This document shows, piece after piece, positions 21,211-29,954 of a stretch of 64,000 nucleotides of DNA. Source of the stretch: Granulicella sp. (GTDB lineage Bacteria > Acidobacteriota > Terriglobia > Terriglobales > Acidobacteriaceae); assembly GCA_025408425.1 (NCBI GenBank), contig JANXYX010000043.1:151500-215499 (forward strand), in the 5' to 3' direction. The stretch's first letter is position 1, and each line of letters starts with the position of its first letter. The notes beneath the pieces were generated by a model. That model did no database searches. It saw only the letters and a list, made by a program, of their open reading frames with translations, and was not told where the DNA came from. Position numbers and translations under genes: made by a program.

Positions 21211-22425
21211 ATGGCAGAGAAAGTTGTACTCGCATATTCAGGTGGCCTTGATACGTCAATCATTATTCCGTGGCTGAATGAGAACTATGGCTACGACGTA
21301 ATTGCGTTTATTGCAGATGTTGGTCAAGGCGATGATGTTGACGCCGTAGTCGCAAAAGCCTACGCAACTGGTGCAAAGAAAGCTATTGTGAAAGATCTTC
21401 GCGAGGAATTCCTTACGGAGTACGTTTTCCCGACGGTTCGCGCCGGTGCTGTTTACGAACACAAGTATCTGCTCGGCACTTCGATAGCACGTCCCGTTAT
21501 AGCGAAACATCAGGTTGAAGTAGCACTTGCGGAGGGAGCAACTGCACTTGCCCATGGTTGTACAGGCAAAGGAAACGATCAGGTTCGCTTCGAGCATGCC
21601 TTCCAAGCCCTTGCTCCTGAACTCAAGGTCATCGCACCCTGGCGCGAGTGGACGCTGGTCTCGCGTGAAGACTGCCTGGACTATGCCGAAGCGCATGGAG
21701 TTCAGGTGGAGGCAAGCCGAACCAAGATCCATTCTCGCGATAAGAACCTTTGGCACGTCTCGCACGAGGGCGGCGAACTCGAAGGCACTGACAAGCCAGT
21801 CGATCCAACAACATGGAGGATGAGCAACTCACCGCAGGAGGCTCCGGACCGTGAGGAAATCGTAGAGATCGGCTTTGAGCGCGGAACGCCTGTTTCGGTC
21901 GATGGCCACAACCTGCCACCGGTGCAACTTGTCGAGTTGCTGAATGAGATCGGTGGACGGAATGCAATTGGCCGCATCGACATAATCGAAAATCGCTTCG
22001 TTGGGATGAAGAGCCGCGGTGCCTATGAGACTCCTGGCGGAACACTGATCCTAGAAGCGTTGCGTGAGCTTGAGGCGCTGACGCTTGACCGCGAGACGGC
22101 TCACTTCAAGGAGTCGCTAGCCCTCAAGTACGCAGAGCTCGTCTACTTCGGGCTTTGGTTCACGCCGCTGCGTGAGTCTCTGGACGCCTTCTTCACCTCA
22201 GTTGAGGCTAATGTGACTGGCTCCGTCAAGCTCTCGCTGTACAAAGGCAACATCAGCTTTATTAGCCGCAAGAGCGACCTTTCGCTGTATTCTGCCGACC
22301 TGTCTTCTTTCACGATGGGAGAGAGTTACAACCAGAAGGATGCAGAGGGCTTCATCAAAATCCTTGGTCTACCGGCTCGCGTTCGCGCCCAAGTAATGGG
22401 CAAGCAAAAGGTGGCCTCCAAGTGA
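21211..22425 (+). CDS. argG: Argininosuccinate synthase
   Basis: Condenses citrulline and aspartate with ATP. 404 residues. It opens with VVLAYSGGLDTSIII, the N-type ATP pyrophosphatase loop, followed by AHGCTGKGNDQVRFE, which binds citrulline and aspartate. The C-terminal half has GRNAIGRIDIIENRFVGMKSRG. It starts 45 bp after argF and ends in a 4-nt overlap with argH. Confidence 0.97.
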   Translation: MAEKVVLAYSGGLDTSIIIPWLNENYGYDVIAFIADVGQGDDVDAVVAKAYATGAKKAIVKDLREEFLTEYVFPTVRAGAVYEHKYLLGTSIARPVIAKHQVEVALAEGATALAHGCTGKGNDQVRFEHAFQALAPELKVIAPWREWTLVSREDCLDYAEAHGVQVEASRTKIHSRDKNLWHVSHEGGELEGTDKPVDPTTWRMSNSPQEAPDREEIVEIGFERGTPVSVDGHNLPPVQLVELLNEIGGRNAIGRIDIIENRFVGMKSRGAYETPGGTLILEALRELEALTLDRETAHFKESLALKYAELVYFGLWFTPLRESLDAFFTSVEANVTGSVKLSLYKGNISFISRKSDLSLYSADLSSFTMGESYNQKDAEGFIKILGLPARVRAQVMGKQKVASK

Positions 22426-23864
22426 GCAAGATGTGGTCGGGCCGCTTTCGCGAGCCCCTCGACACCTCCTTTGAGCAGTGGCAGCGCTCCTTCCCAGTCG
22501 ACTGGCGTCTCCTCCCCATGGAGGTAGACGCCAGCATTGCTCATGCCCGCATGATTGGTGCGGCTGGGATCCTGACGGCCGATGAGCTTTCCCGCATGAT
22601 TGCGGGGCTCGAAGCTGTTGGTGCGCTGGAGATGAGCGAGAGCGAGTTCCATAACCAGAACTCACCTTCCGTTCGCTCAATCTCAGAGGCCGAAGACATT
22701 CACCACTTTGTGGAGCTAGAGCTTACGCGTGAAATTGGCGATCTCGCGCTAAAGCTGCACACAGGCCGCAGCCGTAACGAACAGATCGCAACCGATATGC
22801 GACTTTATATACTCGGCTGCATCGAAACTACGCTTGCAGGCCTGAATAACTGGGCCTCAGCACTTCTCGACCTCGCCGATGACGCCGGGGAAGCTGTCAT
22901 GCCTTCGTATACACATCTGCAGCGTGCCGAACCTGTGCTGGTCTCTCACTGGCTGCTGGCTTACGTGAGCATGATTGAGCGCGATATGTCACGTCTCAAC
23001 GACTGCAAAGATCGGATGAACTACTGTCCGCTTGGTTCGGGTGCAATTGCTGGAGCGACACTTGCTCTCGATCGTACGATCGCTGCCAGGTCGCTGGGGT
23101 TTAGCGGTCCTACATTGAACAGCATGGATGCTACAAGCGATCGTGACTTCGCTCTGGAGTTCACCCAGGTGCTTTCGGTCCTTGGTCTGCATATCTCGCG
23201 TTTTGCAGAAGAGCTAACGCTTTTCTCCACCGCGGAGTTCGGCTTTCTCGATCTTCCCGAGGCATTCTCGACCGGATCGAGCGCGATGCCGCAGAAGAAG
23301 AACCCAGATCTTACTGAACTGATTCGGGGTAAATCCGGGCGGCTGATCGGCGCTGCCACTGCTCTTTCTGTCCTTATCAAAGGCCTGCCGTTGGCTTACA
23401 ACAAGGACCTTCAAGAAGGTCAAGAGCCTGTTTTCGACGCTTCCAATACAGTCCTGGGCATTCTGAATGTCCTTCCTGCATTCACACGTTCTTTGCGGTT
23501 TCGTTACGACCGTATGGCTGCTGCTGCTTCGACGGGCTACCTGAACGCGATGGCGGGTGCGACCTACCTCTCGAACAAGGGCGTTCCGTTCCGCAAAGCG
23601 CATGAGCAGATTGGTAATGCGGTGCGCTTCGGCCTTGAGTCCGGGCGTGAGCTTGACGCCCTGAAGCTCGATGAACTGAAGCAGTTTGGCGACCAGTTTT
23701 CCGAAGACTTCTACGAAGCGATTTCCATTGGAGCTACGCTGGACTGCCATGACGTGATTGGCGGTACAGCGCGCCGCCAAGTCCGTACTGCCTTGGAAGG
23801 TGCTAAGCGAAGGATCGAGGCGGATGCCGCTAGCCGACCCCAAAAATCTGAGAAACTAGTGTAG
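22422..23864 (+). CDS. argH: Argininosuccinate lyase
   Basis: Splits argininosuccinate to arginine and fumarate. 480 residues from a GTG that overlaps the argG stop (GTGA). The N terminus KMWSGRF is diagnostic of ArgH. HTGRSRNEQIATD and TYLQRAEP-like (YTHLQRAEPVLVSHWLL) segments are present, and the family signature GSSAMPQKKNPD contains the catalytic serine loop. No damage seen. Confidence 0.97.
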   Translation: MSKMWSGRFREPLDTSFEQWQRSFPVDWRLLPMEVDASIAHARMIGAAGILTADELSRMIAGLEAVGALEMSESEFHNQNSPSVRSISEAEDIHHFVELELTREIGDLALKLHTGRSRNEQIATDMRLYILGCIETTLAGLNNWASALLDLADDAGEAVMPSYTHLQRAEPVLVSHWLLAYVSMIERDMSRLNDCKDRMNYCPLGSGAIAGATLALDRTIAARSLGFSGPTLNSMDATSDRDFALEFTQVLSVLGLHISRFAEELTLFSTAEFGFLDLPEAFSTGSSAMPQKKNPDLTELIRGKSGRLIGAATALSVLIKGLPLAYNKDLQEGQEPVFDASNTVLGILNVLPAFTRSLRFRYDRMAAAASTGYLNAMAGATYLSNKGVPFRKAHEQIGNAVRFGLESGRELDALKLDELKQFGDQFSEDFYEAISIGATLDCHDVIGGTARRQVRTALEGAKRRIEADAASRPQKSEKLV

Positions 23865-23876
23865 GAGTGAATTTCT

Positions 23877-24485
23877 TTGTCCATTTCTTCCCTGATGCCC
23901 GTGGGTGACTCGACCTCTTCTTCGCGGCCGCGTGTAGGTGGCGCAATCGTGCGCAAGGCGAAGCTGCAGGACGCGGTCAACATCTTTGATCTCGTCAATT
24001 CCCTCTCTGGGGATGGGACGCTATTGCCTCGAAACTATGCTGAGATCTGCGAGAACGTTCGAGATTTTGCGATTGCCGAGTCTGAGAGCGGTGTGTTTCT
24101 GGGTTGCGGGGCGCTGCATTTGTATGGACCTCATCTGGCTGAGGTGCGGTCAATTGTGGTGAAACCGGAGGCCAAGGGACAGGGTTCGGGCGGCAAGCTG
24201 TTGCAGGCGCTGTTGGAGGAGGCGGAGTATCAGGGCGTCGCAAGCGTATGTCTGTTTACCCGGATTCCTGACTTCTTCTTTCAATTTGGGTTTCGAGTTG
24301 TGGATCGAACGGTACTGCCGGACAAGATCTATAAGGATTGCCAGATGTGCCCACGTTTGTATGCCTGTGATGAGGTCGCTATGGTTCGTGGACCGTTGCC
24401 ACGGACTGCGGTGCTGGGACCGAGCAAGATATCTGAACCAGAGTTGGTGAAGCTGCAGACCGGCACGATTCCATCAGGTTACTGA
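23877..24485 (+). CDS. GNAT-family N-acetyltransferase, probable short N-acetylglutamate synthase (ArgA-like)
   Basis: 202 residues. The start is probably TTG at 23877, with AGGAG (23863-23867) 9 nt upstream; an ATG at 23895 is the alternative. A serine-rich leader is followed by a single GNAT domain from about residue 23 (AIVRKAKLQDAVNIFDLVN), with the acetyl-CoA loop VVKPEAKGQGSGGKLL. FFFQFGFRVVDRTVLPDKIYKDCQMCP is close to the ArgA C-terminal half. As the last gene of argR-C-B-D-F-G-H it fits the stand-alone N-acetylglutamate synthase that feeds the pathway. No argJ or argE lies in the cluster. Confidence 0.85.
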   Translation: MSISSLMPVGDSTSSSRPRVGGAIVRKAKLQDAVNIFDLVNSLSGDGTLLPRNYAEICENVRDFAIAESESGVFLGCGALHLYGPHLAEVRSIVVKPEAKGQGSGGKLLQALLEEAEYQGVASVCLFTRIPDFFFQFGFRVVDRTVLPDKIYKDCQMCPRLYACDEVAMVRGPLPRTAVLGPSKISEPELVKLQTGTIPSGY

Positions 24486-24522
24486 GTCTGATTAGCATGC
24501 ATCACGTTCGACTCCAGCCTTT

Positions 24523-24710
24523 TGAGGGGGTCCCCCTGGGGGGTACTACTGATTAAGTCTAATTGTTGCAACAACTTGGCAAAATTGACTCTGCCAAGTT
24601 GTTGAAAATAAATAATTTACAGCTAAATATTAGGAAACACGAGGGTTATGGCCCTTGTCGCAGCAGTGATCTTTTAAAGCAAAGCAGCCCCGGAAATTCC
24701 GGGGCTGCTT
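24523..24710 (+). repeat. 3' intergenic element, copy B, downstream of the argA-like gene, with terminator
   Basis: After the stop codon: GGGGGTCCCCCTGGGGGG; a perfect 13-bp stem CAACAACTTGGCA/TGCCAAGTTGTTG (24569-24581 with 24592-24604, 10-nt loop); AAATAAATAATTTAC; the block TAAATATTAGGAAACA (24624-24639), identical over 16 nt to copy A; and a 12-bp terminator stem AAGCAGCCCCGG/CCGGGGCTGCTT (24682-24693 with 24699-24710) followed by GTTTTC. ACTTGGC here against ACTTAGC in copy A is matched by the paired change on the other arm, so the stem is conserved. Confidence 0.78.
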
Positions 24711-24971
24711 GTTTTCTAATCCTAGTTAAATTGTACACGTTTGGATGGAACTAATAGACACAATTTATCTTCTTTATTTTCATAGATTTAGATGATTAAT
24801 GGGCTTGACAGCTTCTTCATCGAGTTAGCTGCTATGCGAATGACAGGCAACAAGAGCAGGCGATGATGGACAGTTATTTTAAAGCGATTCTGAAGGAGGC
24901 TTCGTCAAGATCATTGGTTGTGGTGAGGTCGTCGCGACCCGACAGTTGCGGCTAGGTGTCGACGAGCCGGG
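24711..24971. other. Intergenic stretch without a recognised gene
   Basis: AT-rich DNA beyond the arg-cluster terminator leading to the 3' end of the convergent ABC ATPase gene. No coding-like ORF or RNA gene was seen. Confidence 0.4.
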
Positions 24972-25748
24972 TTACCACGCATGGTAGAAGCCGTCGTGGT
25001 GAGTGAGTTGGATGCTGGTCTGGAAGAGGTGGCTAAGAGTTGGGGCGGAGAGGAGATCGGCTTTGGGGCCGTCGGCGATGATGCGGCCATCGCGCATGAG
25101 GAGGATACGGTCGATTTCAGGGAGGATGTCGGCGATGTGATGGGTGATGAGGAGAATGCCGGTTCCCTGCTGGGCCAGCGAACGGAGGAGATTGCGGAGG
25201 TCGCGCTGGGCGGAGAGATCGAGGGCGTTGGAAGGTTCATCGAGGAGGAGCATGCTGGAGGAAGCCACCAGTGCGCGGCCGATCATGATGCGGCGCTGCT
25301 GGCCGGCGGACATTTGGCCCACGAGTTTATTGGCGAGCGAGACGGCGTCGATCTGCTGAAGAACCTGGTCGGCGCGGAGATGCATTGCTGGAGTAACCGT
25401 GAGGTTGGGCCAAAGGGTGGAACTGGAGAAGAAGCCAGTGAGGACGGCATCGCGCCCAGTGGTGTGAAGAGTGGGTTTCCCAGGGAGTTCGGGTGAGACT
25501 ACGCCGAGACGTTTTTTGAGTTCGGTAAGATCCCAACGCTCCCGACCGAAGATGCGGACATGAGTCTCCGGCTGGACGATTGGATAGCACTCGCAGGTGA
25601 TGGTTTTGATGAGGGTGGATTTTCCGCAGCCATTGGGGCCGAGAATTGCAATATGCTCACCTGTGGCTATGCTGAGGTTGATGTCGTGGAGGACTGTGTT
25701 GTCGCCGCGGGCTACGTTGACGTGCTGCAGATGGAGGAAGGGTGTCAT
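24972..25748 (-). CDS. ABC transporter ATP-binding protein, stand-alone
   Basis: 258-residue ABC ATPase. Walker A is GPNGCGKST near 37-45. The Q-loop region is near VVSPELPG. The signature motif is MSAGQQRR, with SAGQQ instead of LSGGQ. Walker B is MLLLDEPSNALD with the D-loop, and the switch histidine is in LLITHH. No permease or binding-protein gene is beside it; the neighbours are the arg cluster and an unknown secreted protein. It resembles the ModF/iron-type single ATPases, but the substrate cannot be assigned. Confidence 0.85.
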   Translation of the reverse strand: MTPFLHLQHVNVARGDNTVLHDINLSIATGEHIAILGPNGCGKSTLIKTITCECYPIVQPETHVRIFGRERWDLTELKKRLGVVSPELPGKPTLHTTGRDAVLTGFFSSSTLWPNLTVTPAMHLRADQVLQQIDAVSLANKLVGQMSAGQQRRIMIGRALVASSSMLLLDEPSNALDLSAQRDLRNLLRSLAQQGTGILLITHHIADILPEIDRILLMRDGRIIADGPKADLLSAPTLSHLFQTSIQLTHHDGFYHAW

Positions 25749-25883
25749 GTGTTACTTACAAGGATAGATGGTGGCGTGTGGGAAAGGGTCTCAAGCTGTA
25801 AACCTGGGACGGAGCAGCTATGAGTGAGAGGCGACCCCACCGATCAGGAATAGTTTGTGAGGTCGCTGCTTTGCGGTGAATCG

Positions 25884-27074
25884 CTATTTGGCAGTCGAGG
25901 CGGTGCCGGGCTGGTAGTTCTTGTACTCGATATCGAATAGGTTGTGACGGGTGCTGAACTTGCTAAAGGAGTTACCGCTGGTGACGACCTCGGTGAGCAC
26001 GGTACTGTGGGTAGGAACCGTGTATTGCTTGCCAGCAACATTGACTGGAGCGTAGTCGATGCGAGTGTCCTCCTGACGGACGAGGTCAGTGTTCTTGAGT
26101 TCGGCCTGGGTGGTGAGGCGAACTAACGTACCGGAGGCTGGATCGATGAAGAACTCGCCGTGATATCCAACCGAGGCCTTGAAGGGTTCAAGGGATGTAG
26201 CCGTGCCGTAATTGGAGCTATTCGCTGAGTTGCCGCCACCTGCGGAGCCACCTATAGAAGCACCGATGTGGCTACCTACATTCTCATCGCGCGGGAAACA
26301 GCAGTAGTTGACCTGGTAGTGGGACTGCTTGCGGTCGACAGAATAGGCAAAGACGGCAACCTGATTCCCGTCGATGCTCTGCCAACGGCTCCAAGAGATC
26401 TTGCCATGGGCTGCGTCCATGAGGATGATGCCGAGAATGGGACCTGCTCCGCCCTGTGAGACTGGACCACCCTGTGCAGGAGCGTCTTTGCCTTTGACCT
26501 TGGCAGGAGGCAGTTCGACGCCTCGTTCGCTCAGGATGGGAGAGGTATGCTGGCCAAGGAAGTGGATGTAGTGGGTGGCAGGGTTGACGGTGAGATTGGC
26601 AGAGCTCATGGTGCTGCCCGCTCCGGTCATGACGCGTACTGCGTCGTCACCCTCCTGAAAGCGTGAGGTGAGTTTTTCGGCTGTAAAGGTGGGGAGATTA
26701 GAGAATTGCTTCGCCGTATAGTCAATGGCGCGACCGATAATGGCGGACTGGGTGGCGGTGTCCGGAGCAGGGGCTGACGGCAGTTCGGCTGCAGGCGGTG
26801 GGAGCAAAGCGCCCTCCAGGGCCAGGACCCGAATCTGGACAATAGTAAGCGGGCCGGGCTGATATTGGACAAAGCTATTCATTGCAGATGCGGAGATCTG
26901 CTCGGTGAGTTGGAGATCTTTGAGCTTGTCGGAGGTAGCCTGATCGGACTTGGACTGACTATGGAGATCGGAGAGGAGGGCCTCGAGTTGAGCCACAGTG
27001 GTTTTCGTCACTGCAACTGCGGGAATAGCGGAGATGACTATAAAAAAAGAAATGACAATAAACAGACGGCGCAA
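25884..27074 (-). CDS. Secreted protein of unknown function
   Basis: 396 residues, not recognised. A clear signal peptide (MRRLFIVISFFIVISAIPAVAV) is followed by a polar helical segment (QLEALLSDLHSQSKSDQAT, about 28-70) with coiled-coil character and an Ala/Pro-rich stretch near 100-113. The rest looks like a beta-rich domain with a Gly/Ser/Asn-rich loop (GASIGGSAGGGNSANSSN). It has a CC pair (NYCCFPRD) that might bridge. It ends without a membrane anchor. It lies between the ABC ATPase and an exported YncE-like protein on the same strand, about 105 bp after the latter. Periplasmic location is inferred. Confidence 0.6.
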   Translation of the reverse strand: MRRLFIVISFFIVISAIPAVAVTKTTVAQLEALLSDLHSQSKSDQATSDKLKDLQLTEQISASAMNSFVQYQPGPLTIVQIRVLALEGALLPPPAAELPSAPAPDTATQSAIIGRAIDYTAKQFSNLPTFTAEKLTSRFQEGDDAVRVMTGAGSTMSSANLTVNPATHYIHFLGQHTSPILSERGVELPPAKVKGKDAPAQGGPVSQGGAGPILGIILMDAAHGKISWSRWQSIDGNQVAVFAYSVDRKQSHYQVNYCCFPRDENVGSHIGASIGGSAGGGNSANSSNYGTATSLEPFKASVGYHGEFFIDPASGTLVRLTTQAELKNTDLVRQEDTRIDYAPVNVAGKQYTVPTHSTVLTEVVTSGNSFSKFSTRHNLFDIEYKNYQPGTASTAK

Positions 27075-27179
27075 GCGAGCCTCTTTCCGACGCAGCGTAG
27101 AGCGCGCTGCAGAAAATAATGCGAAACAATACGGGAAGGAATCCGTTTCGTCTACTGGACGCCCTTCCCGGTTTCGGAG

Positions 27180-28193
27180 TTACTGGGCCCAGGCAAGGCC
27201 ATCGGCACCGTTTCCGGCGTCGATCAGGGATTCAACCTTCCACTGAGCAAGGTCAATGACAGCGACTTGGTGACCTGCCCCGCACGATATGTAAGCGATG
27301 CGGTTATCGGGGCGGATCAAGATCTCGGTTGGATCTTTCGGGACTTGTATTGTGCGTAGGACCTTGAGTGTGTGGAGGTCGACTACGGACACCTGATTTG
27401 TGGCCCGGTGAGCAACAAGCAGCCAGTTGCCGTCTTTGGTAGCTGCAGTACCGTAGCCTAGATCTGGCAGGGGAATCCAGTCCGTGATCTTGTTGGTGGA
27501 GGTGCTAATGACGGCCAACTGCGGCTTGGTCTGGTCGGAAGTGAAGACTTTGGCTCCATCATTCGAGATCGAGATGCGTTGAGTCGTGGCAGCGATGGGG
27601 ATGACAGTGATGAGCTTGCGTGTGGTGAGGTCAATGACCGATAGGGTGCCCGGGCCAACGTTAGCGGTGTAGATGCGCTTGCCGTCGGGGGTGATGACGA
27701 ACATGTGGGACTGAGCCTGACTGGTGGGGATGGCTCCGACGATCTTGAGGGTTGAGGGATCTATGACGGAGATGGTCTGGTCAAGTTCGGTAGTGACGTA
27801 GAGGAGGTTGCGACGGGTGTCGTAAACGGGGAGATGTGGGCGTACGCCGTGGCCGAAGTCGATGGTGGAGGTAACTTTGCGGCTGGGGATGTCGACGATA
27901 GCCATGATCTGGCCGTCGGTGCCTGGCTTGCCGACGCCTGAGTTGCCATAGATGGGAATGTAAGCGGTATGGCCGTCGGGCGAGACTGTGAGCTCATGAC
28001 CGGTGACACCGGGCAAGTCTACCAAGGCGACCTGATGGTTGGTGACTGGGTCAATGAGGCTGAGATTGTGGTCTTTCTGGTTGGCGACCAGCAAAAGTGG
28101 AGCTGAAGAGTTCGCCTGGGATTGTGCTGGGGTGGGAACAAAAGTCAGACAAGCGACGATAGCTACATAGCTGAGCGGTAGGAGCTTTTGCAT
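27180..28193 (-). CDS. Exported YncE-type beta-propeller protein
   Basis: About 337 residues from the ATG at 28193 (MQKLLPLSY), which begins a good signal peptide ending near PAQSQA; an in-frame start at 28241 is possible. The body is a series of beta-propeller repeats of the pattern vsViDl-t-kvv-tIpv...p-gi-isPDGk-aYi, such as VSPDGHTAYIP, ITPDGKRIYTA and ISNDGAKVFTS. It ends with HQVAVIDLAQWKVESLIDAG. YVTN/YncE proteins bind ligands or act in surface sensing; no enzymatic residues are evident. It is on the same strand as the phosphoesterase upstream. Confidence 0.75.
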   Translation of the reverse strand: MQKLLPLSYVAIVACLTFVPTPAQSQANSSAPLLLVANQKDHNLSLIDPVTNHQVALVDLPGVTGHELTVSPDGHTAYIPIYGNSGVGKPGTDGQIMAIVDIPSRKVTSTIDFGHGVRPHLPVYDTRRNLLYVTTELDQTISVIDPSTLKIVGAIPTSQAQSHMFVITPDGKRIYTANVGPGTLSVIDLTTRKLITVIPIAATTQRISISNDGAKVFTSDQTKPQLAVISTSTNKITDWIPLPDLGYGTAATKDGNWLLVAHRATNQVSVVDLHTLKVLRTIQVPKDPTEILIRPDNRIAYISCGAGHQVAVIDLAQWKVESLIDAGNGADGLAWAQ

Positions 28194-28302
28194 AGGTGAG
28201 GAGGATACCACTGCGGCAAGAGATGGTGAAAATCTCGTCAATAGGAACTAGACAGGCACTGGCGAACGATCTGCGCAGGCATCTTCCTTTGGGCTAGGGA
28301 GT

Positions 28303-28336
28303 AACAGGGAGAGTGGACTCGTCCACTCTCCTTGTT
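28303..28336 (-). terminator. Terminator hairpin after the AcpA-like phosphoesterase
   Basis: Arms AACAGGGAGAGTGGAC (28303-28318) and GTCCACTCTCCTTGTT (28321-28336), pairing with one mismatch over 16 positions and a 2-nt centre. It lies 17 bp after the stop at 28353. A strong stem, but no long T-run. Confidence 0.6.
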
Positions 28337-28352
28337 AGTTGTGAGGGTTTGG

Positions 28353-29648
28353 TCAGTTCAGATCAGCATTGTTTGAGTCACGATCATGATCGGCGCCACG
28401 AGCAAAGAGATCCGACATGATGTGAGATTCGGTGTCGCAAGCGTGATTGAGGCAAGGCAGTCCGAAGCCTCCTTCTAGAGTTCTGAGCAAGGAAAAGTGG
28501 TTGTAATAGACGTTGCTATGGAGGTGACGGACACCATAGTTGGTATCCACGATAAGGAGGACCTGGTTGGTTATGGGTGCGGTGGCGTAGTCATTCTCGT
28601 CCCACAGGATGACGATGGCGTTGTGGCCCTCGTGCCATACCGGCGAGCTCTTGATGGACTTGACGATACGCTGGACGGTGAGGTCGCCACGGTTGATAAG
28701 AGCGGGATTGGTACCAGCCTGGGTTCCGTTGGAGCTGGGGTCGTAGTTGCAAAAGGGGCCGGCGTTGCCGCGACCGTGCTGGTCATTGCACTGGTTGGGG
28801 GCGATGAAGGAGAAGGACGGAACATGTCCGGAGGCTAGATCGGCGTAGAGTCCACGCTGGCCTTCGAAGGAGACCGTGTTGTTGAGCGTGTTGCGAGAAT
28901 CGTAGCCTTCCTGGGTGGAACGGAAGTAGACGAAGGGATTGTGCTTGGCGGCGTAGAGCGAGACGATGCCGTTGGCGGTGAGGGGCGGGGTCTGGGCTGG
29001 AGTCAGCGTGGAGAAGTCAGTGAGGTTGGAGAAGTAGCCGTCGCTGGTGTTGACGTTGTCTGCTCCGATGATGGGCAGGCTCTCCTGATAGCTCTTGTAG
29101 GTGAGACCGGCAGCTACAAGCTGGTCGGCGATGGTTTTTCCGAGGATATTGTGGCTGGCAGGGATGGTACGGATACCATCGATCTCGATGGCGCCCGGAG
29201 GGCCTGATGCCTCGTTGGAGTAGTCGATGGCGGGGGTGGCGGCATCGGTGCCGTGACCGTCGATGGGGCAGACGTTGGGATAGGCGGAGGTATCGAGCAG
29301 CGGAAGGCCAGTGGAGAGATTGGTGTTGCAGTTGGCGTTATGCCAGTCAGGACTATGGTCATTGAGAACACCAAAACTGGAGCCTCCGACGACCTCAAGG
29401 TAGTTGGTGAGGCTGGGGTGAGCAACCGCGAAGTAGTTAGTTGCGGTGTTTGCTGACATAGCAAGCTGGTTAATGAAAGGGGCGTCGGGATTGTTGAGGA
29501 TCTGGCTGTAGCCGTGGTTTTCCATCATGACGACGAAGACGTGGTCGAGATGAGGAATGCCTTGAGGAACGGCGGCTTCCTGAGCGAACAATGGGCTAGC
29601 AAGAAGAGATACAGATACGGTAAATGAAGCGGCTTTTCTGAGGTTCAT
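28353..29648 (-). CDS. Exported phosphoesterase of the AcpA/phospholipase C-like family
   Basis: 431 residues with a signal peptide (MNLRKAASFTVSVSLLASPLFAQ). The start of the mature domain, LDHVFVVMMENHGYSQIL, is the metal-binding motif of the AcpA/phosphoesterase (alkaline-phosphatase superfamily) group. Later HPSLTNYLEVVGGS, FIAPNQCNDQHG and VILWDENDY carry the remaining metal-ligand Asp, His and Glu residues. It probably hydrolyses phosphomonoesters or phospholipids in the periplasm. YncE-like propellers lie on both sides, one co-directional and one divergent. Confidence 0.82.
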   Translation of the reverse strand: MNLRKAASFTVSVSLLASPLFAQEAAVPQGIPHLDHVFVVMMENHGYSQILNNPDAPFINQLAMSANTATNYFAVAHPSLTNYLEVVGGSSFGVLNDHSPDWHNANCNTNLSTGLPLLDTSAYPNVCPIDGHGTDAATPAIDYSNEASGPPGAIEIDGIRTIPASHNILGKTIADQLVAAGLTYKSYQESLPIIGADNVNTSDGYFSNLTDFSTLTPAQTPPLTANGIVSLYAAKHNPFVYFRSTQEGYDSRNTLNNTVSFEGQRGLYADLASGHVPSFSFIAPNQCNDQHGRGNAGPFCNYDPSSNGTQAGTNPALINRGDLTVQRIVKSIKSSPVWHEGHNAIVILWDENDYATAPITNQVLLIVDTNYGVRHLHSNVYYNHFSLLRTLEGGFGLPCLNHACDTESHIMSDLFARGADHDRDSNNADLN

Positions 29649-29954
29649 GTAGTCACCTTTTCTGATGGGCGATCATGCCTGTCACGCGGACTCGATTCGC
29701 GTGGCTCGACGGTTTCAAGATAGGTGGCGCTCATTACGAGGTGGTGACTAGACCATTAAGGGAGGTAAATTCAGTCGAGAATAGTTTGGTGTCTCCTTGT
29801 AGAGTTCAAGTTAGACAGAAGATTGGGCCGATGCCGTAGCGGCTTGGATTCACGAGGAATTAAGCTATCCGGAGTTGAATCAATATAAGGACTGCATCTT
29901 GCTGGGTTACAGCTGTGCCGTTCGTGTGTCTCTAATCTGAAGGAGTGTAACGAT
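29649..29954. other. Divergent promoter region, no gene
   Basis: 306 bp between the AcpA-like gene (minus) and the YncE-like gene (plus). AAGGAG at about 29939-29944 is the ribosome-binding site of the plus-strand gene. No palindromic operator or coding ORF was recognised. Confidence 0.4.
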
